Shown here: piece after piece, positions 44,572 through 57,156 of the stretch
Layout: each line of letters starts with the position of its first letter
Numbering within the stretch: position 1 is the first letter of the stretch
NCBI GenBank assembly: GCA_021234155.1
Contig: JAJEKV010000039.1
Span: 10,431,077-10,495,076, forward strand
DNA length: 64,000 nt
From: Isoetes taiwanensis
Lineage: Eukaryota > Streptophyta > Lycopodiopsida > Isoetales > Isoetaceae
Reading direction: 5' to 3'
Notes under the pieces: model-generated
Databases searched by the model: none
Told to the model about the DNA's origin: nothing
Seen by the model: only the letters and a program-made list of their open reading frames with translations
Position numbers and translations under genes: made by a program

Positions 44572-44648
44572 CCTCTCTTCATCAATCTAACATAAAAGGG
44601 GCATACAAATCCTCTCTTCATCAATCTAACATAAAAGGGGCATACAAA
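44572..44648. repeat. Exact 39-bp tandem duplication
   Basis: CCTCTCTTCATCAATCTAAC starts units at 44572 and 44611. Confidence 0.85.
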
Positions 44649-45369
44649 GCGATTGGCATGCTTTTTAAAGCAGATCAAACTGCCCACGGAGCAGCAAGAG
44701 TGATCTGATCAAAATTTCTGCCCCGGATGATATATACGGAGTTCCTGAGATGCCTAGGGCTGGTGTTGAAGGATGATAAGTATTGCTTTGTTTCTTAAAT
44801 TACAGGGCTCTGACACACATTTTTGTTTGGAGAAACCCGGCGTGGTGAAGTTCGGGTGGTGATGCGCATCCTTATCTATGGAGTCCGAGGTGCCCACTCA
44901 ACAATTTCTTTTTCATCTATCTGAAATTCGCCCAAACTCCTTGCAGGAGCTCTGGACCGACTACCATCAAACGGCCGGGCTGAGCTAGAAACACTCCGGT
45001 GAGTTGTTATTCTATATTAGGTGGCACAACAAAGCCTGATATCAAGTTAATTCTGTGATGATAACACTCTGGCTTCCCAAAACTTTTCTCTTTGTGTTTA
45101 GCAAGCATGAAGCCAGCTAATTCCGACGGGCAAATCCACCACCCACATCATGAAAAGGGGCGAAAGTTTTCAGAGCACAGAAATCCTTCGAGTTTGGCAG
45201 CGCTGTTTATCAGTGCTGTTTCTTTTGCTCCATTGCTCTTCGTAATCTGAACTCGCTATAAATTCTAGCCCTTTTTCTTCCATCCATTCCTTCCTCACCA
45301 ATTCCGGCGTTTTGAAGTAGGAGTTGCACATGAAGAATAATTATGGAAGCATTGTTTTGATTATTTTTA
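44649..45369. other. Non-coding stretch
   Basis: No supported gene; on the minus strand this is the 3' flank of the ORF at 45.4-45.7 kb, with an AATAAA just after its stop. Confidence 0.4.
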
Positions 45370-45741
45370 TTAGACACTCTCACTTCTGCCTGCTTTTCCT
45401 GCAGTAAGTTTTACTGTTGCCTCTACCAACTGTCCTCTAAGCAATTGGGATAAGATGGCACCTTTTGCTGCAGTGCACTCCTTATAAAGTGATACATATG
45501 ATATTGCAACTTGCAACTGCATAGGAAGCTCATCCAAACGAAGTGGTGAATTGCCTGTTTTAAGAACTCTCATCACATTTACATGGTGCATATCACCCAG
45601 TATCCGACCTCTTACAGAAGCTTCTTCTGACCATTGTTGAAAACGAAAGGCCTTTAACTCAAGGGGAATGCTTTCATCATCCGATTTTGAGATTGTATTG
45701 AAGTTATGTCCTTCACATATTCTGTTGTCAAATTGGGACAA
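45370..45741 (-). CDS. Unrecognised conserved-looking exon, minus strand
   Basis: The frame encodes about 123 residues of balanced, globular composition, for example AFRFQQWSEEASVRGRILGD, LPMQLQVAISYVSLYKECTA and ILSQLLRGQLVEATVKL. It is open for another ~30 bases upstream. AATAAA follows the stop. It reads like the last exon of a host gene, but I cannot name the family. Its 5' edge is duplicated in the third unit of the neighbouring repeat (46985-47060). Confidence 0.4.
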   Translation of the reverse strand: MSQFDNRICEGHNFNTISKSDDESIPLELKAFRFQQWSEEASVRGRILGDMHHVNVMRVLKTGNSPLRLDELPMQLQVAISYVSLYKECTAAKGAILSQLLRGQLVEATVKLTAGKAGRSESV

Positions 45742-47530
45742 GGATAACTTGGCTTTGCTATAAGCTGAATCAATTGAGGTAAGCTTACAATCCTTATTTC
45801 TTAAATGTAGTCGATGTTAGAATTGCTTAAACTCACACCTCTATTTGTAAGCCCGATTAACAAAGAAGTTCATGGAAGAATCAGATAAATAGAATGTTAA
45901 ACCTCTTTATGTAATGCCTTAAACCTCTTTATGTAATGCCTCTTACATGCTCTTGCTGTGAAACTAGCACAGCCAGCACATTTTGCTTTTTTGACATATC
46001 TAGGGCAGGAATTTGAAAACTTTATGCCTAGCATTATTTTTAGATTTTTTTGCATGCTTTCCAACGGATGCCCTTGCTACTGAAACGGAGCTTTGGTTTG
46101 TAAACTATGGCCGGAATTGAAAGATGGTCTTATTTCATGCAATCGCATTCTGATTCATAGGTTTTGTTTTATTTGGCCCATTTAAACTATAAATTTCAGA
46201 AAGATGCACCAAAGTCTTTTTGTAGGATGCTTATTAAGCTTTCTAATAAGTGCTCATGAATAAAGCACAGAGCTTTTGTCAAATTAAAGTTTCGTTTCTT
46301 ATTGTAGTTGTACTGAATGGACGGCATTTAATGATTCCTACAGTAATTTCTCGAAAAGAATAGTAATTTCTTATTGAATCTAGTCTATGCTAGCATTACT
46401 TAAACCCGCATCTCTATTTGTAAGTCCGACTAGCAAAGCTTCTATTTGTAAGTCCCTAGCAAAGAAATCCATGCAGGAATCAGATAAATGGCGCATCTTT
46501 TTGTTGGCGATCCTTTATCATAGAATATGTTAGTGTCAGAATATTAAACCTCTTTATGTAATGCCTTTTAGATGCTCTGCTGTGAAACTAGGACAGTACA
46601 TTTTGCCATTTTTGACATATCTAGAGCAGAAATTTGAAAACTTTATGCCTAACATTATTTTTAGATTTCTTTGCACGCTTTCCAACGGATGTCGTTGCTA
46701 CTGAAACGGAGATTTGGTTTGCACGTTATGACGGAAATTGAAAGATGGTTTTATTTCATGCAGTCGCATTGTGATTGATACGATTTGTTTTATTTGGTCC
46801 ATTTAAACTATGAATTTCAGAAACATGCATCTAAGTCTTTTTGTACGATGCTTATTAAGCTTTCTAATAAGTGTTCATGGATAAAACACAGAGCTTGGCC
46901 CATTCAAACCATAAATTTTAGAAACATGCATCTAAGTCTTTTTCTAATAAATGCTCATGCATAAAACATAGAGCTTTCTTCTTGAAGTTATGTCCTTTAC
47001 ATCTCTTTACATCTTCTGTTGTCAAATCGGCACAACGTAACTTGGCTTTGCTATAAGTTGAATCAATTGAGGTAAGCTTGCAATCCTTATTTCTTAAATG
47101 TAGTCTATATTAGAATTGCTTAAACTCACACCGCTATTTGTAAGTCCGACTAAGAATGTTAAACCTCTTTATGTAATGCCTCTTACATGCTCTGCTGTGA
47201 AACTAGCACAGCCAGCGCATTTTGGCATTTTTGGCATATCTAGAGCAGAAGTTTGAAAACTTTATGCCCAGCATTATTTTTAGATTTTTTTGCACGCTTT
47301 CCAACGGATGCCACTGAAACGGCCGAAATTGAAAGATGGTGTTTTATTTGGCCCATTTAAATTATAAATTTCAGAAAGATGCACCTAAGTCTTTTTGTAG
47401 GATGCTTATTAAGCTTTCTAATAAGTGCTCATGAATAAAGCACAGAGCTTTTGTCAAATTAAAGTTTCCTTTCTTATTGCAGTTCTACTGAATGCACGGC
47501 ATTTTATGATTCCTACAGTAATTTCTCGGA
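45700..47530. repeat. About 600-bp unit in three tandem copies
   Basis: Units run roughly 45700-46350, 46360-46975 and 46985-47530. They share AACCTCTTTATGTAATGCCT, CTTTCCAACGGATG, CTTATTAAGCTTTCTAATAA and the segment around CACAGAGCTT. Unit 3 also repeats the edge of the minus-strand ORF at 45.7 kb. Small internal duplications (about 22 bp near 45897-45940) occur. Confidence 0.8.
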
Positions 47531-48599
47531 AAATGTGAACGATCCTAATAAGCAACTTTCACACAAATATTGGATCTGTCATTGGGGCAAGAAGAGTAGT
47601 TGCAAGTCTCCCTTTCACATGAGCGATTCTTCGATCTGAATGCACATCGAGGGTTTAGCTATATTTTGCTAATCCCATGGTGAGTATTCATCACAGGGTC
47701 ATGGTGCTTTACCTATAGTCCTCAATTAATATAACTGTCTTGAGAAAGAGTACCTTGCAGAGACGCAAAGCACACTTACATTCGTAAGTTGATATTTACA
47801 TGTTTCACAAATCTCCTTCTCATAATTCGAATTGAATTGAATTCAATAGCAAAGCATACTTACATTTCTAAGTTGAAATTTACATGTTCCACAAATCTCC
47901 TTTTCATAATTCGAATTAAAATTGAATTCAATTGCCCCTCATAAAAAATCCCAATATCTAATCTTCATTTCAGGCTTGAGCACTTGACAGAATACAACTT
48001 TTGAAGTACAATTTCTGAAACTCCTAGGGCTACACAAAGAATCAATTAAATGCTAAATTCTTGTATATAGATATAAATCTGACCTTCAATTAAAATAAAG
48101 ATCTTTTAGCGCCGCGAGGGGTTGCCCTCATTGATGCCAGGAAAGGTTTTTCCCTTGAAAACCTGTAGTTTCATGGTTTCTGTTTTGCTATTTCGTGCTA
48201 GGTGTTTTTTGTTTTGTGTGAAGCCCTGTAAATACTATGAATATAGGGTGTCGTTTTCTTGATGTTAGGTCTGTAGCAATCTGTCTTGTGATATCTGAAG
48301 CATGTGTAGAAGTATTTTTAGCAGAAATAATAGGAAAAGCAAGCTTAAAATCTCTATACATTGTCATTGCAAATGTATCTTTTATTGTCTAGCAATATGG
48401 GACTGAAGTAGCCGTTAGATTTATAAGTAAAGTTGTAATACTTGCGAATAGAAAGTAGGTAGCTTATGCAAATATGACGTACTCATGTCCATCTTGTGGC
48501 TAGAGTCCTAAGAAATAAGTTGGCCATTATTTTATCTCTATTCAATTACATCCATTTATGTTTTCATGGACAAGCTTTCAATAAGGGCATTCATAAGAT
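47531..48599. other. Non-coding stretch before the tyrosine-recombinase relict
   Basis: Short direct repeat near 47785-47930 (ACATTT/CTAAGTTGAAATTTACATG, twice). No RT motif was found here, so the RT of the following element is missing. Confidence 0.45.
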
Positions 48600-49690
48600 G
48601 AGGAAAAATGAATTCAAGAAGCTACGAAAAACAACATCCTGGGACTGTTTTGCCAATCCTTACAATCATTTGTTACCAATTTTTAATTGCTCGTACCCAA
48701 TTCCTGATCATCGTGTACCCCCAAATGCTTTTAGTCAATCTTGGCACGGTCTTAACAACTATTGTTTTCCACCTCTTTCCTTGGTATTCGAGACTTTCCA
48801 GTATGCTATGATCTGTAAAGCTGACATCACTCTTGTTATTTTCAATGGGAATCAGCCCCATGGTGGCCATCCCTACATGATGACGTGGGAGGTTGGCACC
48901 CGTCCTTCATGGATCATTTATACTTCCGTCTGGAGGACAAAGTTTGATCCCTAGCGTTCGTTCCTCACTGCCACATCGTAAAACAATTAGTCCTCTGATT
49001 GCTCTTCGACTTGCAGCATCTAACTAGGAAGTTTATTTTCTTTGCAGATGTTTTTCATTTAAAGTTTTGGTCTGCCTTGTTAAGCAATGATGATGAAGAC
49101 TTAAGGGCATTGAAGGACACGCTAGCTGTTGAGCTTTTACATTGTCATTCTGAAGGCACGCTAAAGAGCTACTCTTCAAGTCTTGGTGTGATTCCAAAAG
49201 CCTTACAACCCTCCCTTCTACACCCTTGACTATCTGCCTGTTTATTAGTCGTATGGTAGCCAAGGCCAGCTGTCTTTCCAAGATCCAGTCTATGTTTGCT
49301 TCTATTGGTTTAGGGCTTATTGATCATCAACTAGCTGGTCTTGCTAAGCCTACAGATCACCTCCTTGTTACCTTGCTTTTGAGCTCAACCAAACGTTCCT
49401 TATCCCTCTGGCGGTTTGTTAATACGAGGAATTCGGGTCTCATCTCGCGGCCACCCCCTCTCCTACTCTACACTTAGAACCTGGTTTAGAAGCTGTATTT
49501 TTGCCATAGGACATGACCCTCAGCTCTTTGGAACGCACTCAGCTCGACGTGGCGGCGCCTCTGTAAAACTAACCCTCATGCTATCCAGCCTTATTAGGTT
49601 GGATTACACCTGCAAAACACGGATGGCATTATGGTGATATGTTGAGTAGGACTGAGATTGCCCAAGCCTACGGACAGCTCTTAGTAGCTA
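48600..49690 (+). pseudogene. DIRS/Ngaro-like retroelement relict: RNase H end plus tyrosine recombinase
   Basis: 48630-48830 reads WDCFANPYNHLLPIFNC and PPNAFSQSWHGLNNYCFPPL, the pattern of the RNase H end of DIRS/Ngaro elements. In a second frame SAPWWPSLHDD follows (near 48855). The recombinase begins HSEGTLKSYSSSLGVIPK (near 49150), then after a frameshift LFISRMVAKASCLSKIQSMF. Its catalytic end is YSTLRTWFRSCIFAIGHDPQ, then LFGTHSARRGGASV with the HxxR box (near 49545). A last frame reads GWITPAKHGWHYGDMLSRTE to a stop at about 49700, with the candidate nucleophile Y in the final block. Such recombinases insert circular cDNA by a tyrosine-DNA link. At least three frame changes make it inactive. 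Confidence 0.65.
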
Positions 49691-49700
49691 TAAACTAACT

Positions 49701-51429
49701 CTAGTGTGCAATCGTTACCCATAGTCCTGCAAAAGGATGAAAAGTTTATATAGACACAATACAACTCAATATTATTGTTAGGACTTGGTCGAATGGTAAT
49801 TCAACTTAATCCTTGACAAAACGTACAAATGCATGGCTTATAAGACCTTTTCAAGCATAACCCTTGGGCACGGCACCATCTATTGAGGCACGAGGGCGTT
49901 ACCACGACATGCAGTCATAGGTACGAGGACCTTTTCGAGCGCGAGGGCCCTTCTTTACTTACCATAAGCAAGGAGGAGATCATTATTTGGGGGGGAGGGG
50001 AAAGAAGATTGAATACTAGCAAGCAAAAGAGAAGTGACGAGTGGCTGATGAGAATAATGTGAAAAAAATTCAACTCAAATAGAGAAAAACCCTACTTTCA
50101 TAGCTTCTAGAAATTATTTTAATTTCTAATCTTGAAACGAAATTAACTTAGCATTGCAAATAATCAAAGCATTAGATAATAAGCAACATAAGAAAATAAC
50201 TACCATGAACATAAGACAACCTTCCCAGACCTGTCAACGTAAAATACGTTAGTAAAAGTTATACATTAGTAAAAGTTTGTATATTATGCCCAAGCAAAGC
50301 TGATAAAGTCACATCCCCAATAATAACCCACCCATCATAGCCAGCACACATGGCTATCCTTGGGGCATAAGGATGCATGTCTAGTACATATGTCTACAAT
50401 AAGAAAGGCAGTTAGAAAATTTATACTAGATTAACCTCTATATATAGCAGATAATATGGTATTAGATTACCCTATTGTCATGAATCGGGCGGATTAATGA
50501 AGAAGAGCTCCATGTACTGACATCGGGGGATGCTTTTAATTTTATTTTTAACATACAGTAAATAATGTTGCTTGATATTGTCTCTAAACCACCAAAAAAT
50601 GATCTGCTCTATTCATTACTCAAATGGCATGGATCACTACCTGCACCATGAACAAGCAATGTAAGAATGTTATTTCATTATCATCCTAAAATTAAAATGC
50701 ATCTTTTGTGTCCTAAGTAAGAAAAAGAATTAAAAGAAATTGCAGAATCGCACATATAGGCATAAATATTGGTTCAAAATGGACGGCAACATCATGCATT
50801 CATAAAATCATCATTTATGTAGCGGTTGCTCCTGCCTTTCGAATCACGACCTCGACCATTCCGTCGAATGGCAAACACATCATAATTTTAATCCACATCA
50901 CTATATGTAAGTAACATTTTTTATAGCATTTTGTTATGCCTAGCATGCAATGTCTTTTTAAAATTAATTGAGTGCGTGGTCTAGCTCACGGTTGAGACCA
51001 TAATTGAGCGTAAATGTTAAGCTAGGCATTTCATGTAGTCTAAGCTTAAGTCTAGAGTTCCACGAACTTAAGCCGTGACTTTCGAACTTCGATTACATCG
51101 ACATGTGATTTGGTAAGCATAGTTCTACTTTCCCACAGCCTAGAATAGGCGTGAAGAGACTTACCTCTCTGGTTGAATGCGACCTCGAAGCACCCACCAA
51201 TCTCTACATTACTATCCAAATGCTCAATAACAAGTCACGAGGGACCAATGCAAAGGACAACAATAATTTGGAAGCCGGATGATAAAATCATCAAAAAAGA
51301 AGAGATACATTAACTTCCGGCGAGATACTAGTTTAATGCTAGTCATGTTAGATAGGCGATCAAAGACCACATTGACAAAGCTAAGGTATCATAGATGTGA
51401 AATGATATCACGCATAATATTATAAAAGT
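49701..51429. other. AT-rich non-coding stretch
   Basis: No supported gene, RNA gene or named repeat. Confidence 0.45.
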
Positions 51430-51639
51430 TTTCCCTTAACTATCGAAATCACAGTTCTTGGAAGCTGGCGTGATTTTGAGGCGAAAGCATTATTCTAACT
51501 TTCTAGCAATATTCTAATATTCTAGCATGAGTTTAAGCGAGGAAACAAAGAAAATTCTTGTTCCTCTAATTGGACAACTCTGTTGGCATTGCCTTCCTTC
51601 TTTTACAACCTCAATTGTTTTGCCACTGCGACAAAATAA

Positions 51640-54174
51640 CCCATGCTATAGCCTTAGACCTTTCCCAAATAAGGACCATAGACTCAATGCGATCCACTGC
51701 TTATCGGTTTGTGCATAAACATGCATGTACAAGGCTTTGTCTACAAGGTTCAAATTCAAGTTATCTTGAAATAAAAGAGACATTGCATGAACTTTCAAAA
51801 TCGGACTAAATAAGAAACGGTACCTCTCGCACCCATTGTGTTGTTTGTTCTCCTCCTCAAAAGTCCTCATGAGCTTTCGTTTGAACTTTAAGTCCCTCTT
51901 TTGTAGAGCTAAAGCAAATGCACAAATAAATGTTATGAATTTTTGAGGCGACTGATCTTTCTCCTCATTCTTGTTTATGCTAAATTATAAGAAGCTTGCA
52001 CTTTCATGGTCGAAAGATATAGAACTTCAGAGAAAGTCTAGTTTAGAAGGAGGAGGAAGCGAATGATGAAATTTTTCTAATACCATACATTCATGCGCAT
52101 TCTCTACACCAACCAAACTACTTTGCTCTAACAACACCATCTTAATTTGGTTCCATGCACTTTTCATAATGTTATGTGCATCCTTCTAATTTGCACCCGT
52201 TGAAAAATTATTTCAAATATTATTCTTGCATGCGCAGGAATGGGTGAGACCGGTGTTGCCCATTGGATGCCATTGGATAGATGCTAGATACCACCAGCTT
52301 CGAAGATGGCTTATTGCTTCATAGAATCTCACGGTGCACCACGGTCGATAACAAAAGGAGGTTGAGGTGAGCTTACGGCAACCACAGGTTTACGTATAGC
52401 CCTCTGGAAACAATTCAAAGCATCCTTGTATTCTTTATTTTCCAACTTCTCTACCCATGTCTTGTCTCGAGGCATAACCATAGACTTCGGCGGCTTCCGC
52501 GAGTTCTACTTGTGCTAAGCTTTTTCACAATATTCGAGATATTGATAGGTCCTCCTAATGGGGCTTTTGCATTGAGAATGCGACAAACAAATCTTCATCG
52601 CGAGAGTTCATGGAAATAAAAAACGGATTAGCAAAGATCTTACGGGACTTGAGCTTTATGGCAGGATTCAAGCGATGATGCCTCATCCATGGAAGAAGTT
52701 GACTCATCTATCCATCAGCGATCTAGCCTTGACTTCAAAATGTGGCCACAATCGTAAAATTTCAGGATAAATCAATGGAACAGTCGGTTTTCTTGAGTTT
52801 CATTTGTGATATTACATCACGATATATACGGGTCCACGAGGTCCACTTGCATTTAGAGGGGCATTTCTCTTCACACATGCCTCGCGAGGTAAGCCGCATT
52901 AAACCTTCACATACTTGGTAACAAAGATCACATGCAAGGTGTTCCACATTCCCAAACTGCGGCTCCGAGCAAGGTATCTGAGGTTCTCCACATTTAAGAA
53001 AACATTTGGTATGCAAGCATCCTTTTTGGCAATTTCTTTGCCGTGGGTGGCGAGGGTAAGGAACATTTATCTTTGCGGTTGTGTCCACCACGAGAGACCA
53101 AGCCCATATTTCTCATTACATCTTTTAAATATCTTTTAGGACGAGAAAACTCTTTCATGTGTTCACGGATGACAGCGCCTTGGACAAGCATGCCCACATT
53201 GTCTGCATCCACCATCTTCCACTTGTCCTAAAGCTGTTGACTCACGAAAATTGGTGTTTCTACATTTTGATGATTAAAGCAGCATAAAAATAGCTGGGTA
53301 TCTTACGGAACTTTAACCACATTTTTCCCACAAAGGTGCTCTTTTAGATAGAAGTTTGGCATTGCCAAATCACGGTATAAACCTTCTTAAGGGCCTTAAT
53401 ACCAATTTTTCACTTTTAAAGAATCAATACCTTCTTTCCCGCCCTTGGTGATACGTTTTCTTACAAGTGATAATTCTTCTCCTTGAAAATGCGTCTACAA
53501 CTGGAAATGTAGTTCAAGTGCTTTCATCTTGAAAGGACTCCCAATCCCGGAGGGGCTTGATAAAAGGATATGTGGTTCTTTAATCACGTCATGCAATCGC
53601 CTCTTAATTTCCTTTATTTGGCCTTTGTACATGGCCAGAATGACAATATCGAGATGGCTTGTAACAATCTTGATTTAGGAAGATAATTACAAATCTCAAC
53701 TATAAGCTTTGCTTACGACATTCACCTTGCTACGCGTCATGTTGCCTTCTTTCTCTTGGGCTCACGTGATCCAAAAAAAGGCTTGACTTCATTCCTTTAA
53801 TATCTTACATTACTCATAAACACTAGAGTGATTTGTAAGCTGGATATAACCTAGCAATTAGGCGTGAAATTGATGGCTTCATCCTCCTTTGGGCTAGTAA
53901 GGGTTACATATCAGCCTCCCTATAACAAGATTCTCAAATAAAGGAAACAACCAACTTATGCTTAATGGAAAGCTTATGCGTTGCAATTGATGGCAGCAGC
54001 TGTTTGTGATCTTCAATGAGTATGACATGCTTGGTGGAAGGGCTTTCGAGGGCACCTAAGATATGGCCCTCTAAAACCTCCATTTGCTTCTTCCACTACC
54101 GGTATCTGCGGCTTAAGAAATCTGATAATGTCATAGCGTATCTGACCAGCTGCGGTTGTAGTCATTCCTATGAC
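51640..54174 (-). pseudogene. ZNFX1-like SF1 helicase (NFX1-type zinc finger), broken
   Basis: Reading the minus strand: VIGMTTTAAGQIRYDII (near 54170), PVVEEA (helicase motif II region), then GHILGALESPSTKHVILIED and HKQLLPSIATHKLSIKHKL (near 54010), and RRMKPSISRLIARLYPAYKS (near 53860). Later come LAMYKGQIKEIKRRL (near 53630), FQGEELSLV (near 53475), VGMLVQGAVI (near 53190) and a Cys/His-rich segment CLHTKCFLKC...CDLCYQVC (near 53000-52880). The C-terminal part reads DALNCFQRAI and EEENKQHNGCERYRF down to about 51.64 kb. The order matches UPF1-type RNA helicases of the ZNFX1 group, linked to RNA surveillance and silencing. Frames change repeatedly, and the N-terminal Walker A part is absent. 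Confidence 0.72.
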
Positions 54175-54464
54175 ATTAAGAACACTTTAAATTGAGGCTG
54201 AATTTCTTAGAACAAAGACCAAATATGGGCTGTCATTTTGGGTCACCGGGGCCTGCCGGAAAAAATCGAGGGGTTTGATTTTAACCCTGATCATAATTCT
54301 AATTACAACGCATATGGCGTGAGTTTTGAGCATCCAACGGATGCGGGTGCTAGTAAAATGAAGATGTATGTGGGCTCTAATATAACATGTTGGCGACCCG
54401 CAGACCACCGGCTTCGCGGCCGGAGCCGCGTGTAGGTCTTCAAATTTCAGCATCTTCTTGCAAG

Positions 54465-57156
54465 AACAAGATGCACCCGCAACTCAAAAGCGGTTATCTT
54501 TTTGATCATTTCTCTTTCCTTCTTTGCTTTCGAGCCCATGCCATTCGGAGGATATCACGGGGGCTATGTTGTTGTCCTAAGGTACATCAATTATTTACGA
54601 GAAAAAGAGATTGCTTGAATCCCGAATATCACAAGAAGGACTTGAAGGAGGCGTGTTTCATTTTGAGCATGATAAGTGTCACAGTCTTGGCCCGGCTTCC
54701 CTCAGTTCTTTCAAACTGGCGGCCTTGGCTCAACAATGATGTCTCTATCTTTTTTGTGACTTTCGGCGTTCACAAAGCTTAGATAAGATCCTCAACAATG
54801 GATGCATCTCTCATTCCAAAGTGCAAAGAGCCTAGATCCATTTATTTGGCGTCCTATCACGCTTGCTCTCATCATCTATAAAATATTTGCTAAAGCCCGG
54901 TTCTACCGCAGTCACGGCTTTCTCCACTGGCGATGCATCTTGAACAATATTGCGGCTGTTTGATATGAGGGGCATGTATTGGGCTCGCTTGCGGGGGTCA
55001 TCAAGTGGGTGTTCCTCAAACTAGACTTTGCTAAAGCCTATGGCCCGATTAATGGATTAGGTATTTTTGGAGAAATGTCTTCTTGCTTTGGGTTTTGGAG
55101 AGGCATTCACGAAGTGATGTTATGAAGCTTCATGTGTGTAGCCCGGGTCTGGTGCTTTTCAAGGTGAGCCATCCCAGATCTTTCTTGTTGGTGGGGGATC
55201 CGGCCGGGGTTGTCCTTTAAGCCCTTGCTCTTCACTAGTGTTGCAGTGTTGTCTCAACTCTTTGATGTTGCGGCTTCGAGAAGGTGTCATCGAGTGCACC
55301 CATGTTGGATGGTTCTCCGGGAGGTGTATTATGTCGATATCTTGATGACACTTTCATTTTCTTATGGCCAATGATGAAAATCTCCATAATGCTAAGCTGC
55401 TCCTAGATACTTTCTCCACAGCCTCTGGAGTTCTTGTGGGTTGGAGAAGTGCCTGCTCTATGGACCTTTGGATAGTCTTTGTTCCCTCTTGTATTCTTGA
55501 CTATCCTTGGGCGGTGCTTCCTCATTGGTCAACCCACAAAAGCTTTTGGGCATTCTGTGGGATGCATGTTTTACCTCATGTGCTTGGGGATGAGATCATT
55601 AAAGGTCTTGAGAAACATCACGATTACGGTGGAAGGTGGCTAAGTTATCTTTGCACGGTAGGATCCACCATTGCAAGGTCCGTCCTCGGCAACACCCATG
55701 TCTATATGGCATCATCTTCTGCGGCTCCTCAATGTAAGATGAATGAGATAAATCTGTATTGTCGGGGAATTTCATGCGGGGTGTGGTACATCCCGGAAGG
55801 TGCAATTGTTAAGGTATCACGGGCTAAGTGCATCAAGCCTAAAAGGCCCGGTGGTGGGCTTGGAATGTTGGACTTCCGTCTGCAAAGCCGGTCATGATTT
55901 CAAAGTTCATTTGGAGGCTCCTCCTTGATAAAGAGGACTCTCGGCTTAAGGTTGGTCGCGACAATCCTTAGGTGTCTCCCCCTTTCACAAGGCAACTATC
56001 AAGCCTAGTCTCCCATGGGCCTTGTTGTATCCTCTGCATCCACATCCAAATGCTTCCCCATTCCTTAAAAGGTCTACTTGCTTCTTGGGATGCGGTTAGA
56101 TCTTTATTCCATGTTAATCCCCAAAGCGTGTGCTTCATTGTTAATGTCATCTTTGGTGGCTTCCCCACAAGGTATGCATGATCAATGACCTTTATGTACA
56201 CTTGTACATCCAAAGACCAAGCGGCGTTGGCGGCTAAATTTGGGGGTTTTAACGATTGCGGTATGGTATGATTACGGTCATCTTTTGTCATGGGAGGCTT
56301 TTTGAGGACAGAGATTTTACATTATCTGGATGGGATCGGCAAATCACGAGGAACAGGGTGGCTGATTTTTGCCACCCATTGTGCGGCAACCCCGGGCGAG
56401 GTGCCTATTTGGATATGTGATGCATGTCTTAAGCGGAAAAGTTTGTTTCTTCCCGTCGTCTGATTGCTTTTTAGATTGTGAGCCTCTTCCCCCATCCAGC
56501 ACTAGCACCAGGGTTCCTCAACCACAGTGGAGAAGTGTTTGGATGTGGACATGGGATAAATTAGCCACCCAAAGTGTCGAGTGCGATGGCAAATTCTCCA
56601 TAGATGTGTTCAGTGAATGTCTTGGTTCACAAGATGAATCCTAGAGTCTCCGGTCGTTGCCCTCTCTTTGTAATAGCGTGTTGAAACTATTGAACCTCTT
56701 TGCCTCTTCTTGTCGCGATCATCGGCTTGCTTGGGGTGGTTGTTCCTCTTTTGATTATTGTCTCTCACTGGCGAGGAGATCCTACTTGCACTTTATCCCC
56801 ACTGTTTGGCTAAAAGCTTATAGCGGGCATTTCATCTTGCTTCTAGTTGGATTTTGGTGTGGTCTATCGGCGGACGTTTGTGGATTTTCAAGGTGCACAT
56901 CTCACGTCGGCCCGGCTTCTCCATTGTGGATCACTAAAGCTTATCGTTGCTCATCTCTAGTGATGATAAAAGAGATAATTTGGCGGGGCGTATTCTGATT
57001 GTTCTTCTTAATATGCATAGGCGGGTGTTTTTGCCTAGTTGGGTCAACTATCCACTAGGGTTTTATTCTGTATGCATTGCATTGTGTATTAATAACCTTT
57101 GTTCTTGTCAATAAAAGAGCCTTCGTCCTTCAAAAAAAAAAAAAAACAAGATGCAC
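54465..57156 (+). mobile_element. 5'-truncated L1-like LINE with target-site duplication and poly(A)
   Basis: AACAAGATGCACC occurs at 54465-54477 and again at 57144-57156 right after the poly(A) run (57132-57145), giving exact ends. In between, plant L1 RT blocks occur in order with many breaks: RPITLALIIYKIFAKARF (near 54860), LDFAKAYGPINGLGIF (near 55028), then NLHNAKLLLDTFSTASGV (near 55380) and KCIKPKRPGGGLGMLDFRLQ (near 55830). The insert is about 2.67 kb and lacks ORF1 and endonuclease, as expected of 5' truncation. It lies just beyond the N-terminal end of the helicase relict. Confidence 0.88.
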
